A stretch of DNA of 64,000 bases. Origin: Spirochaetales bacterium. Its GTDB lineage: Bacteria; Spirochaetota; Spirochaetia; SZUA-6; JAFGRV01. Below are positions 1-8,678 of this stretch, one piece after another (positions within the stretch are counted from its first letter, which is position 1; every line of letters starts with the position of its first letter). The translations under genes were made by a program, and so were the position numbers. The notes beneath the pieces are model-generated. The model made no database searches. It was not told where the DNA came from and was given only the letters and a program-made list of their open reading frames with translations. The stretch covers positions 67,233 through 131,232 of the forward strand of contig JAFGHO010000057.1 of NCBI GenBank assembly GCA_016930085.1, given 5' to 3'.

Positions 1-596
1 ACTACACCGGCGACAAGAAGTATATTGTTATAGATGAGTTTGATTTCGTTCAGTTTTGCTTTTTCTCTATCCAGTACCCTGAATATCGATTCGAGATCCT
101 TTTTTACCGACTCGGCTTTATTGATCCACAGGGATATTTCTCCGAAAATGACGCTTTTTACCTGTTGTTCGTTTTCCGTTAGCGTCAGGGCGTAATACTT
201 CATGTTTTCGAGACCGAAGGTTTCAATACGGTCCAGAATCGCCGCGAACCGGATGACGAAGACATCGATATTTTCCTTGATGAGTGACGTAAAAAGCTTG
301 ATCTCCTTGTCGTTTTTGTAAGAATCCGTTTCAAGGAGGTCTTTGAAATCTCCTTCGATATCACCGATAAACTCCTTGAGTTTTTCATGTTCGTTCGTTT
401 CAAAATTTATGAAAAAAAGGCTTTGAAGATAAAACAGCTGGTTGAAATGACTGTAGAAGGTTTGAAACGTGTAATAATCATCTTCAAAATCGGAATATAT
501 CAGCTGAATATAGGTGAGTATGATATATATCCCGGTGAGGGTGAGAAAGATGATGAAAAAACCAATACCGATTTTTACAATTAAGGAAAGTCTCAT
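1..596 (-). CDS. Membrane-anchored sensor-like protein, N-terminal part (partial)
   Basis: Reads leftward off the window edge with no stop codon, so only about 198 residues are visible. It begins with ATG at 594-596. Residues about 5-30 form one strongly hydrophobic helix followed by a long, polar, largely helical region rich in Phe, Glu and Lys, with a further hydrophobic stretch (YNNILLVAGVV) starting at the cut edge. This layout (helix, extracytoplasmic helical domain, second helix) is usual for chemoreceptors, histidine kinases and nucleotide cyclases, but the output domain lies outside the window. The specific family is not recognised; sensor function is inference from topology alone. 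Confidence 0.6.
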   Translation of the reverse strand, partial: MRLSLIVKIGIGFFIIFLTLTGIYIILTYIQLIYSDFEDDYYTFQTFYSHFNQLFYLQSLFFINFETNEHEKLKEFIGDIEGDFKDLLETDSYKNDKEIKLFTSLIKENIDVFVIRFAAILDRIETFGLENMKYYALTLTENEQQVKSVIFGEISLWINKAESVKKDLESIFRVLDREKAKLNEIKLIYNNILLVAGV

Positions 597-783
597 GGTA
601 TTATACTCCGTATCCTGTTGTTTGACAGATCCCCATGGCTTTTAACATCTTCGCTGCGACGGATTCTTGCGTGTCTGTGATAAGTTGTGTTTTCTGCACA
701 ACTTAAATGATAGATAATTACGCCCGATTGTCAAGCAATATGAGTGAGATGAAAGAGATGTGATGAAATCGGCATGGATGATA

Positions 784-1830
784 TTAACTGAATATAAGGC
801 TGTCTTTCAATCCGGAAAGTAAATGGAGGACATGTTCGGATTCCTCGTGAGAGAGTGTTCTTCCCATGCCGCAGGAAGGTGTAATTATCATTCTCTCAAG
901 AAGCAGGTCCCTTTTGATACCCTTTTTGACAAAAAGATCGAGCAGTTCGAGAAAATACGCCTTGATACTTTCGATTGTGATCATTTCAAGACGGGCCGGG
1001 TTGAGTGTCGGAATAAGTCCCCAGGCCAGACTTCCGCCCTGTTTGAGAAAGAGATTGATGTCTTTTGCATAGCGGGCAACCTTTTTCCCGTATGTCCATG
1101 CATCGAATGAAATAATATCGAGATAGGTGCGGGAAAGCGCCCCCCAGTCGATATTCCCGCAGCAGTGGGAACCGACCGTTATCCCGTTCTTTTTCAACTC
1201 GCCGATTATTTCGTTCAGCGATGATATCACATCGTCATCGGTAATACCCGGATATATCCGCGAATCGAGTGCGCAGAGAATCGGTTCATCGCAGAATATG
1301 ATGATCTTCTCCGCACACCGCCTGAGAAGCCTTTCCTGCCAGAGTGCTTTCATCGTCAGACCTTTTATAATGATATCCTGATACCGTTGATCAAACCACA
1401 GCGCACGCCCGGCCTCGTCCGTAATGCCAAGCCCCAAGGTCAATGGCCCGGTAATATGGCCTTTGACGACCGGAAGCTTTTTTTCCTTTTCGGCGAGGAG
1501 ATCAATGAAGAGATGCAGGACCGAGGCATAATCCCGTGATATCGAAAAATAATCGAGATTTCTTTTTATATAAGCGTCGTAGAAAGCGTTCATCGATGCT
1601 GCGTAATCTTTTTTTTCCTCATAGACCATTTTCATTTTATTTTCATCAAACCTGATGCCGGGAAATCCTTCGCTGAATTGAGTGATCATGTGTTCTTTAT
1701 ACGAACGTTGCGGCAACGATACCCACGCGGGTATAGATGGCGGATATATTTTAAAAAGTTTCATTACCTGTTCGGGCGTTTTTTGCGGCATGCTTTCTAT
1801 GATTGTTGTCTGAATATGATCCCCTGCCAT
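784..1830 (-). CDS. MetE/UroD-superfamily methyltransferase-like protein
   Basis: A 348-residue protein that looks like the zinc-dependent barrel shared by cobalamin-independent methionine synthase (C-terminal half), methylcobamide:CoM methyltransferases and uroporphyrinogen decarboxylase. Seen: GHITGPLTLGLG near 124-135, a DEP acidic motif at 181-183, an H-x-C pair (H222, C224) followed by GN, and a late TPSCGMG with C320. H-x-C plus a distant Cys is the usual zinc thiolate-activating site in this superfamily. The start is supported by AAGGAGGTG just upstream of ATG at 1830. It lacks the N-terminal half of full MetE, so methionine synthesis is not assured; it could move methyl groups to or from a corrinoid protein. 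A RACo-like corrinoid activator occurs 32 kb away. Substrate is unknown. Confidence 0.7.
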   Translation of the reverse strand: MAGDHIQTTIIESMPQKTPEQVMKLFKIYPPSIPAWVSLPQRSYKEHMITQFSEGFPGIRFDENKMKMVYEEKKDYAASMNAFYDAYIKRNLDYFSISRDYASVLHLFIDLLAEKEKKLPVVKGHITGPLTLGLGITDEAGRALWFDQRYQDIIIKGLTMKALWQERLLRRCAEKIIIFCDEPILCALDSRIYPGITDDDVISSLNEIIGELKKNGITVGSHCCGNIDWGALSRTYLDIISFDAWTYGKKVARYAKDINLFLKQGGSLAWGLIPTLNPARLEMITIESIKAYFLELLDLFVKKGIKRDLLLERMIITPSCGMGRTLSHEESEHVLHLLSGLKDSLIFS

Positions 1831-2178
1831 GATCCACCTCCTTGTCTTCCTGTCGATGTTGAAACCGGTATAACCTGTAAAACGGAGTATCGGTGTATAA
1901 CGACGCTGCCTTTTATTGTTGTGAAGGTTACTGGTATTCTTTTAAGGCTGTTTGTAATTTTGTTGCATAGTATAGCACCGATAATAAAAAAATCAATCAC
2001 CCGATTTTTTTTTGTTTTTGTTTCTCTTTTTTTATGAGCTTTTTATGATGCGGTCTTTTTGCCGATATTCGGGAGCGGGGGCAAGCTTGACTATACCATC
2101 CGAAAAGTAATACGTTTTGTATATGATCTTTCTCGTCGCCGATTTATACCTTACAGTTTATGACGGAAACGTATCCGG
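1831..2178. other. Divergent intergenic region, no gene seen
   Basis: Lies between two divergent genes and is AT-rich with poly-T runs near 2008-2045. A TTGACT at 2087-2092 could serve as a -35 for the glycosyltransferase, but no good -10 sits at the right distance, so no promoter is called. No convincing gene, RNA or terminator was found. Confidence 0.5.
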
Positions 2179-3498
2179 ATGAATATTCTGTATATCAATA
2201 AATTCTATCCTTTTACGCACAGCGGGAATGTCGTCACGGACGCTTCCCGTTTCTATCCGACGGGAGGTACGGAGACACTGCTTTTTACCCTTGACAGGAT
2301 GTTCCACTCAAGGGGGCATAATACCCTTTTTTTTTCCATGAAACATCCTGACAATATCAAAGCGCCCTACAGCGACTATTTCGCTTCATATATTAATCTG
2401 CATGAGACAGGCGGCATTATGGAATCAGTCATGAAAACGGTGCGATTACTGTATTCCCGCTCCACCCGGCGGAAACTGGGACGGCTGCTCGACGATTACC
2501 ATGTCGATATCGCTCATATTCATAATATCGCGCATCAACTCTCTCCATCGGTCATGTATGAACTCAGAAAACGCCGTATTCCTGTTGTGATGACGTTACT
2601 GGATTATAAACTGGTTTGTCCCGCTTACCAGCTTATATCGCGCGGCAGGTTTTGCGATGCATGCAAAAAAAAGCGATATTTTAATTGTGTGTTAAAAAAA
2701 TGCCACAAGGATTCATATCTCAAGAGCTTTATTGTCATGCTTGAAAATTATCTGCATACGGCTATATTGCCTTCCTATTCATCCGTTTCGGCGTTCATCT
2801 GTCCCTCGCACTTTATGATGGAGAAGATACAGGAAATGGGCTTCAAAGGGACGTTTATATATATACCGAATTTTATCAATCCATATGATTTTGAGCCGCG
2901 GACATCATGGGAGGAAGCCTCGATTGTCTATTTCGGCAGGCTTTCATGGGAAAAAGGATTGGCCACGCTCATCAAGGCGGTAAAGGATATAAAAGGGGTG
3001 ACCTTAAAAATTATCGGTACCGGTCCGTTCGAGGGGCACGTGAAATCGCTGATTGAAACATATCGGGTTTCAAACATACGGTTTTTGGGGTTCCTCGACA
3101 GCGAAACCCTTTATAATGAAATCAGAAAATCGATGTTTTTTATCCTTCCATCTGAATGTCATGAAAACAACCCGTTTGTATTGCTTGAAGGATTCGCCCT
3201 CGGAAAATGTGTCGTGGCATCGAGAATCGGGGGTATTCAGGATTTTTGCCATGATTCATACACAGGCCTTACCTTTACCCCCGGCGACGATGTGGATTTA
3301 CGGCGAAAAATCGAATATTTATGCGGACATCAGGAGAAGATTGTCGAAATGGGCAATAATGCGCGTGCATTTATTGAGGAGACGTTCAACGCGGATCGGT
3401 ATTACAACCGGTTGCTTGACATCTACGTATCGGCCGCAAAGGAAAACCGCACCCGGACGGCCCGAATCTCTCACGGGAAGGATGTCCCCGCCGATTGA
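2179..3498 (+). CDS. GT4-family glycosyltransferase
   Basis: A 439-residue, soluble, two-domain GT-B enzyme. The N-terminal half has the glycine-rich acceptor-side motif (FYPTGGTET, 26-33). The C-terminal half has the GT4 signatures YFGRLSWEKG (251-260), IIGTGPF (278-284) and a PSECHENNPFVLLEG segment in which E329 and E337 form the E-x7-E nucleotide-sugar motif. A cluster of cysteines (C147, C159, C162, C170, C175) in the middle of the N-terminal domain suggests a bound zinc or a disulfide-rich insert, as seen in a subset of GT4 enzymes. It probably builds surface glycan or exopolysaccharide. It stands alone with no other glycan genes nearby, so the sugar and acceptor cannot be named. Confidence 0.88.
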   Translation: MNILYINKFYPFTHSGNVVTDASRFYPTGGTETLLFTLDRMFHSRGHNTLFFSMKHPDNIKAPYSDYFASYINLHETGGIMESVMKTVRLLYSRSTRRKLGRLLDDYHVDIAHIHNIAHQLSPSVMYELRKRRIPVVMTLLDYKLVCPAYQLISRGRFCDACKKKRYFNCVLKKCHKDSYLKSFIVMLENYLHTAILPSYSSVSAFICPSHFMMEKIQEMGFKGTFIYIPNFINPYDFEPRTSWEEASIVYFGRLSWEKGLATLIKAVKDIKGVTLKIIGTGPFEGHVKSLIETYRVSNIRFLGFLDSETLYNEIRKSMFFILPSECHENNPFVLLEGFALGKCVVASRIGGIQDFCHDSYTGLTFTPGDDVDLRRKIEYLCGHQEKIVEMGNNARAFIEETFNADRYYNRLLDIYVSAAKENRTRTARISHGKDVPAD

Positions 3499-3844
3499 CA
3501 TACGCCGTAGAACTTCCGGGAGAAGTCATTCTTTTGCGTACGGGATATTTACCGCCGTAACGACAAATGCTCGTTATTTACTTATTGTTATTGTAGAAAA
3601 AACCCATCATATATAAAAGACTTCGAAGATCTACGGGCGGAAAAAAATTTATTTTAATGTTTTTTTTTTTCCATATCAATTATACTTTACTCGTAGACGG
3701 ACGCCGGTATCGGTGTGGTGTCCCGCGGATTTGCCCTGGTTGAAGCGGAAATGGTTTTTATATGGATAAGGATAATGAAAACGGCCTTTTTTACCGAACA
3801 ATAATAAGAGGAATACAACCGGTTTTACGACAGGAGGAGACCGA
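3499..3844. other. Intergenic region, no gene seen
   Basis: A 346-base AT-rich gap between two co-directional genes. It contains a 3652-3671 poly-T stretch and a TATACT at 3681-3686 that could be a -10 for the next gene, but no matching -35 is visible. Nothing else is supported. Confidence 0.5.
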
Positions 3845-4606
3845 ATGATGAAAGAACTCCGAAAACGACTCATTTCCCTTTCAGAAAATCATTCACTCAT
3901 CGGGATCAAAGGGGGAACCGAGGTCGAGGACATGACCTTTGGTGAACTGCGGCTTATGCGGGCTGTTTCCAGAGATATCCTTCCCATGACGGTAAAGATC
4001 GGGGGCGCCGAAGCCCGAAACGACATAAGGTTCGTCTGTGACATCGGCGTTGATAGAATACTGGCTCCTATGATCGAATCCGCATACGCACTGTCTAATT
4101 TTATCGAAACGGTTCGGGAGATCGACCGAGAGGTCAAATGCTCGCTTGCAATTAATATCGAGACCGCTACCGCGTTTTACTCACTCAAGGCCATGGCGGC
4201 TCAATCTTGCTTTGGTTCACTGGAACATATTACCATCGGGCGCACGGATTTATCCGCGTCACTTGGAAGACAATGTGACGATGAAGAAATAACGGTTATC
4301 TCTCAACAAATCATTGCATTCGCCCGTTTTTACGGGAAATCGGTGTCCGTCGGCGGTAAAATCACGAATGAAAATTGCATGATGATTCGTGATCGTATTA
4401 AACCCGACGCGATCAATACACGTCATATGTATCTCTCTTCGTCGTCGCAGCATATGGAACGGGATGTGGAAGCAGTCATCGACTGGGAGAACCGGTTTTA
4501 TCAATTTCTTTCGGGATACTATCCGCATAAGGCACACTTTTATGACGAAAGAATTCGATCAAATAATATGAGGATCGGACGAGAGTCTGCACTGGTCAAT
4601 AAATAG
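3845..4606 (+). CDS. HpcH/HpaI aldolase / citrate lyase-like protein
   Basis: A 253-residue TIM-barrel protein of the HpcH/HpaI (phosphoenolpyruvate/pyruvate domain) superfamily. Seen: KIGGAEARNDIRF with the catalytic-region acidic residues, GVDRILAPMIES, NIETATAFYS and the GRTDLSASLGR segment, which matches the G-x-x-D-L metal/substrate region of the family. These enzymes cleave or form carbon-carbon bonds next to a pyruvate or acyl-CoA moiety using a divalent metal. A strong AGGAGG precedes two adjacent ATG codons (3845 and 3848); either could start. It is not in an obvious operon, so the substrate is unknown. It could equally be a citramalate/malyl-CoA-type lyase or an aldehyde aldolase. 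Confidence 0.75.
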   Translation: MMKELRKRLISLSENHSLIGIKGGTEVEDMTFGELRLMRAVSRDILPMTVKIGGAEARNDIRFVCDIGVDRILAPMIESAYALSNFIETVREIDREVKCSLAINIETATAFYSLKAMAAQSCFGSLEHITIGRTDLSASLGRQCDDEEITVISQQIIAFARFYGKSVSVGGKITNENCMMIRDRIKPDAINTRHMYLSSSSQHMERDVEAVIDWENRFYQFLSGYYPHKAHFYDERIRSNNMRIGRESALVNK

Positions 4607-4715
4607 TAATGTGACTTAAGTCGTCCCGTGATTTCACATTCATGAGAAAGACCGCCTCCCCATGCACCACGCATAAATAAAATCGGATAAATGACGATTA
4701 TAGCAAAAAAAAGCT

Positions 4716-4743
4716 TTGACTTTTAAAAAAAACAATGTATAAT
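4716..4743 (+). promoter_or_regulatory. Sigma-70-type promoter for the Cys-repeat protein
   Basis: TTGACT (4716-4721), a 16-base spacer and a perfect TATAAT (4738-4743), about 75 bases before the start codon at 4821. Very close to consensus, which suggests strong vegetative expression. Read by eye, not scored. Confidence 0.7.
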
Positions 4744-4820
4744 AATGCACGATTAACGGGAAAAAGAGAAATTAACCAAATAAAAGAATAATACACAATG
4801 TTGGAAGGAGGCTTAAAAGA

Positions 4821-5792
4821 ATGGCCAGAAAGTGTGTATGTATCATTCTCATTCTTTCTTTCATAAGCGGTATGGCTGTTTTCGCACAGGATCAAGAAGA
4901 ATCGACGGCTTTGGAAATCGGAAAATTGACTGTTGAACCGGTCGCATTGACTCGTTGTCCGGTCGCTGAAACGAAATGCCCTGTTACGGTCACAAAATGT
5001 GAAGCCGTATTGACGAGATGCCCGGTTGTCGAAACAAGATGCCCCGCATATTACACGAAATGCCAGATTGCCGATACACGGTGCCCGGCTGTCGAGACAA
5101 AGTGTCCGCCGTATTATACGCGGTGCAGGCAGATTGAAACAAGCTGTCCCGCGACACTGACAAAATGTGAAGCCGTCGATACGAAATGTCCGGTAGCGGA
5201 GACCCGATGTCCGGTAGTGGAAACAAAATGTCCCCTGACGGAGACGAAATGTCCGGTTGTCGCCACAAAGTGTCTGTTGTCGATCTCAGAGACAAAGTGC
5301 CCTGCGGCCGAAACCCGCTGCCCGATCGTCCTTACAAAATGCAGTGAGGTCGCGGACACAAAATGTCCTGTTGTCGATACCCGCTGTCCGTCTGTGGAGA
5401 CAAAATGTCTCCTGTCGATCGCGGACACGAAATGTCCGGTGGCCGAAACGCGGTGTCCCATGACCGAAACGAAGTGTCCGCTTACCGAAACACGATGCCC
5501 GGTCTTGTTAACATCATGTGCTTTGACGGATGAGGCGACACGATGCCCTATGGTCGAAACACGATGTCCCGTGACGGTGACCAGCTGTCCTTCTGTTGAC
5601 ACGAAATGCCCGGCGGCGACGATATTGACACGCTGTCCGGTCATCGATTGTCCGATCATCATCGATATAAAAGAGGAAAGCGCTGCAGAACCACTGATAA
5701 AAAAGGACGTTTCCGCGGAGCGGGAAATTATCCTTGCGAATGATGAAATCTGTCCGGCGGTTGTTTCCGAATGTCCGACCGTTGTCAAATAG
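4821..5792 (+). CDS. Secreted Cys-heptad repeat protein (T-[KR]-C-P repeats), unknown function
   Basis: A 323-residue exported protein. Residues 1-22 are a signal peptide (positive N-terminus, hydrophobic core, AVFA then Q). From C46 to C277 there are 33 cysteines; the first 16 (C46 to C151) are spaced exactly seven apart, and later gaps are seven with a few eights and nines. All 32 from C46 to C272 follow Thr-X, where X is Lys or Arg except for three Ser, and most are followed by Pro. The unit is roughly T-[KR]-C-P-x-x-[ED]. A short acidic tail adds C311 and C318, again seven apart. Codons vary among repeats while the protein pattern is kept, so the pattern appears selected. No family is recognised. 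It could be a disulfide-laddered solenoid, a metal-binding surface protein or a structural envelope component. The start has AAGGAGG at 4804-4810 and there is a near-consensus promoter. Confidence 0.9.
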   Translation: MARKCVCIILILSFISGMAVFAQDQEESTALEIGKLTVEPVALTRCPVAETKCPVTVTKCEAVLTRCPVVETRCPAYYTKCQIADTRCPAVETKCPPYYTRCRQIETSCPATLTKCEAVDTKCPVAETRCPVVETKCPLTETKCPVVATKCLLSISETKCPAAETRCPIVLTKCSEVADTKCPVVDTRCPSVETKCLLSIADTKCPVAETRCPMTETKCPLTETRCPVLLTSCALTDEATRCPMVETRCPVTVTSCPSVDTKCPAATILTRCPVIDCPIIIDIKEESAAEPLIKKDVSAEREIILANDEICPAVVSECPTVVK

Positions 5793-5864
5793 CCGGAAAA
5801 AATAAACCGGCGGCGATGTCGTATGTCGGTCTGAATTATTGAGATCGTTTTCAGGATATATGTG

Positions 5865-5910
5865 AGGGATTTGTCTGAATGAAATTATCGTTCAGGCAAA
5901 TCCCTTTTTT
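5865..5910 (+). terminator. Rho-independent terminator after the Cys-repeat gene
   Basis: A 15-base stem (5865-5879 pairing with 5891-5905, one G-U) with an 11-base loop, followed by a T run to 5910. It ends the monocistronic Cys-repeat transcript. Confidence 0.85.
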
Positions 5911-6031
5911 ATCGTCTTCGTAATCCCCTGCGGGTATTGGACCGGCTGATGGACATACGCTTTGGTTCGGAAGGGAGTCCGGACCAAATATAAAAAAAGT
6001 ACTTGATTCAAGCCGTTTGTGCCGGTAGTAT

Positions 6032-8617
6032 GTGCTGGTGAAAGAAGAGCGGGCTCCGCGGCTGTCAGGAAATAACCCGTACCTCATTGGAATTACTATC
6101 CTGAGTTTCTTTATCTGCTGGATCGTTTCAGGGTCGACGGGGTTTCTGGTATATCCGCTACAGAATAGTATTGCCATGACCTTGATAACGGCAATTGTTG
6201 TTGTCTCTTTGGCGGCCGGAAAACCCAGGCGATTATATATTCTCATTCAGGTTTCGGCATACATTCTCACCTTCTTCTTCTTTTTTATCGGACAGCCGGC
6301 TGCCCTTATTCCGGGATGCGCCTTGGTTATCGCTTCGACTGCTTTCAACCGGGAAATTCGAGAACGGCGGGTGTTATTCTCCCTCTCCTTTGTTGTTTTT
6401 TGTTATGGATTATATCGATTCGTCCTTCTTTCGAGCGGTGCCTTCTGGCTTTTTATGGATTCGTTTTCTTCGCTGATAAGCGGATTCGCCGGATTCATGA
6501 CGGGAAACAAACTTAAAACGGGAATTACCTTCGCCGGTATCGACTATCTTTTTCTCACAATGGCGTGGACCGCACTCTGTTTGCTTCATCATTCGGGAAA
6601 AAAAGTTAAAAAAGGATTGATATGGATCGGTGTCATTCTGGCATGCCATTTCATCTATCTGATTATACTTTCGTATGTACCTGCATTGTTGAATCTTTTT
6701 CCCGAAAGCGGCGGAGAGCCGGTGTCCGGCATTGCCCTCTTTGCTAAAAAAACAATCCCCTGGAATCTGCCGCTCGCGGCACTTCTGATTCACGGAACAT
6801 TATCGGTGCTGCTTTATCGATCGACTGACTGGAACGGGACGGTCGTTTCGATGAAACGCGGTAAAAACGGGATAGCCGGGTTTTTCAGAGAAAAGCGAAA
6901 CAGTATTTTTATTACCGTTCCCCTGGTCATCTGCATATCGTTGCTGTTACACTTGTTTTATGAAAACTCATCGTGTGAGGGGAAAAAGATTGTCATCCAT
7001 GAAAAAGGTTATCTAAACTGGTTGCGGCCGCAGCACAATGATTACGGCAGGCTTTCGATCGGTATGTACGGAAACCTTCCGGATTTTATCAGCAGTATCG
7101 GATCCGATATTCTCGTTTCGCCCGATCTCTCGGAAGACGATCTCAGCGGGGCTGACCTTCTCATTCTGATTTATCCGAACGAACCATGGAGCCCGGAACA
7201 CCTCGGACGTATCCGGCGATTTGTCAGGGAAGGGGGATCGCTTTTGGTTATGGGCGAACACACTGTCATGGAGTCCGACGGTGGAGACAGAATCAATGAC
7301 GTGATCGAACCATCGGCGATCGGCCTCAATTTTGATTCAACGTTATTTGCCGTCGGCGGGTGGCTTCATTCATACGAAACATTGGCCCATCCGATAACTT
7401 CCGGGATCGATTGCGACCGTAATCAGTTCGGAATTGTCGTCGGTGCGTCACTCGATGTCCGGTTTCCGGCACGGCCCCTCGTGATCGGAAAATGGGGATA
7501 TGCCGATATCGGGAACCCCGAAACTCCGTCAATGATGGGAAATTCCCGCTACGACGGGGGCGAGAAACTCGGAGACCTGGTACTCGTAGCCGAACAGCGC
7601 GTCGGGAAAGGTCGAATCGTGGTATTCGGCGATACATCGAGTTTATCGAACGGTATTATTATCGGCGACCATCCGTTCGTCGGCCGGCTTTTCGCGTACC
7701 TGTCGAACAGAGGCTCGGGCGGGAGTTTCTCCTTCAGGTTCGGTCTCGCGGCCGTCCTGGCAATAGTCCTGGCCGTTGTTTTATTGCTTTCGGGAGATCC
7801 TCTTGCCGTCGCTCTGTGTGCGATCGGTTTTATTGTCCCTCATTTTGTCGCTCTCCGGATCAACGACGCACGATTTGACATTTATCCCAAAAGGAGAAGC
7901 GGGTCGGGGATCAAAATCTCGTATATCGATTTTTCACACAACAATACACCGAGCGCAGAATCATGGCGGCCGGACGGAACCATGGGACTTTCTCTCAACC
8001 TTTTCAGAAACGGGTATCTTAACTTTACCCTGCCTGAGTTCAAGGAGGAGAAACTGAAGCAGGCGGATCTTTTTGTCTGTATCGCACCGCAATCGACCAT
8101 ACCCCAACAGGAAATACAAAGCCTCAAGGAGATGGTGTATGACGGACTCATTCTTATTATTAACGCCGGCTACAAAGAACGGTTCGGATGTGAGGGATTA
8201 CTCGGGGCATTCGGTTTTGACTACCATCCCATGTACACGGAAGCGGAAGAACATATCGTAAAGGAAAACCGGCCCGAACCCCTGGGATTTTTCAAATCGC
8301 CGTATTTATCGACGGGCGAGTATTATTGTTTTGTCCGCTTCTATGCGGGCTGGCCCGTGATGTGTGAAGACCGGAACTCGGAAATACTCGCATACGGCTA
8401 TCATGATTATCCGATGATCATTCTGAGGAGATTCGGAAAGGGTAAGGTTGTTTTTATCGGCGATACCTGGTTTGCGACAAATCAGAATCTTGAACGCGAA
8501 AGCGGCGAACCGTTTGAAGGAATGCGCGAAAATATTCATTTCTGGCGGTGGTTGCTGAGCTATTGTGAGGACAGGCCGATGTGGATCCCGCCCGATCCCC
8601 GTTCCGCTGGGGATTGA
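6032..8617 (+). CDS. Large membrane protein with two GATase1-like (DUF4350-like) domains
   Basis: An 861-residue protein. Residues about 15-310 hold roughly eight hydrophobic helices. Residues about 318-560 look like a GATase1/ThuA-like fold of the DUF4350/GldG kind: a strand-helix opening, ADLLILIYPNEPW, RRFVREGGSLLVMGEH, and a closing GKGRIVVFGDTS. Two more helices (about 568-605) precede a second copy (625-850) ending GKGKVVFIGDTWF. No catalytic Cys-His pair of true amidotransferases is visible, so these are more likely binding modules outside the membrane. The start is GTG at 6032 or GTG at 6038; no clear Shine-Dalgarno is seen. The next gene, 61 bases on, is a paralogue. Role unknown; envelope biogenesis or surface transport is a guess. 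Confidence 0.75.
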   Translation: MLVKEERAPRLSGNNPYLIGITILSFFICWIVSGSTGFLVYPLQNSIAMTLITAIVVVSLAAGKPRRLYILIQVSAYILTFFFFFIGQPAALIPGCALVIASTAFNREIRERRVLFSLSFVVFCYGLYRFVLLSSGAFWLFMDSFSSLISGFAGFMTGNKLKTGITFAGIDYLFLTMAWTALCLLHHSGKKVKKGLIWIGVILACHFIYLIILSYVPALLNLFPESGGEPVSGIALFAKKTIPWNLPLAALLIHGTLSVLLYRSTDWNGTVVSMKRGKNGIAGFFREKRNSIFITVPLVICISLLLHLFYENSSCEGKKIVIHEKGYLNWLRPQHNDYGRLSIGMYGNLPDFISSIGSDILVSPDLSEDDLSGADLLILIYPNEPWSPEHLGRIRRFVREGGSLLVMGEHTVMESDGGDRINDVIEPSAIGLNFDSTLFAVGGWLHSYETLAHPITSGIDCDRNQFGIVVGASLDVRFPARPLVIGKWGYADIGNPETPSMMGNSRYDGGEKLGDLVLVAEQRVGKGRIVVFGDTSSLSNGIIIGDHPFVGRLFAYLSNRGSGGSFSFRFGLAAVLAIVLAVVLLLSGDPLAVALCAIGFIVPHFVALRINDARFDIYPKRRSGSGIKISYIDFSHNNTPSAESWRPDGTMGLSLNLFRNGYLNFTLPEFKEEKLKQADLFVCIAPQSTIPQQEIQSLKEMVYDGLILIINAGYKERFGCEGLLGAFGFDYHPMYTEAEEHIVKENRPEPLGFFKSPYLSTGEYYCFVRFYAGWPVMCEDRNSEILAYGYHDYPMIILRRFGKGKVVFIGDTWFATNQNLERESGEPFEGMRENIHFWRWLLSYCEDRPMWIPPDPRSAGD

Positions 8618-8678
8618 ACGGCTGCCCCGTGATGCGCGAACTGAAAACGCACCGGTGGCATGAAAGCGAGGAGAACGA

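Noticed and set aside
2087-2127. Promoter TTGACT plus TATGAT upstream of the glycosyltransferase
   Set aside because: The spacing between the two words is far too long and no other -10 fits at 16-18 bases.
4950-5650. CRISPR-like direct repeats
   Set aside because: The 21-base units are contiguous, degenerate at third codon positions and encode protein; there are no spacers and no cas genes.
5114-5788. Minus-strand open frame with GHFVS/GHRVS repeats opposite the Cys-heptad gene
   Set aside because: It is the mirror of the plus-strand repeats; it has no ribosome site or signal, and the plus-strand gene has promoter, ribosome site, signal peptide and terminator.
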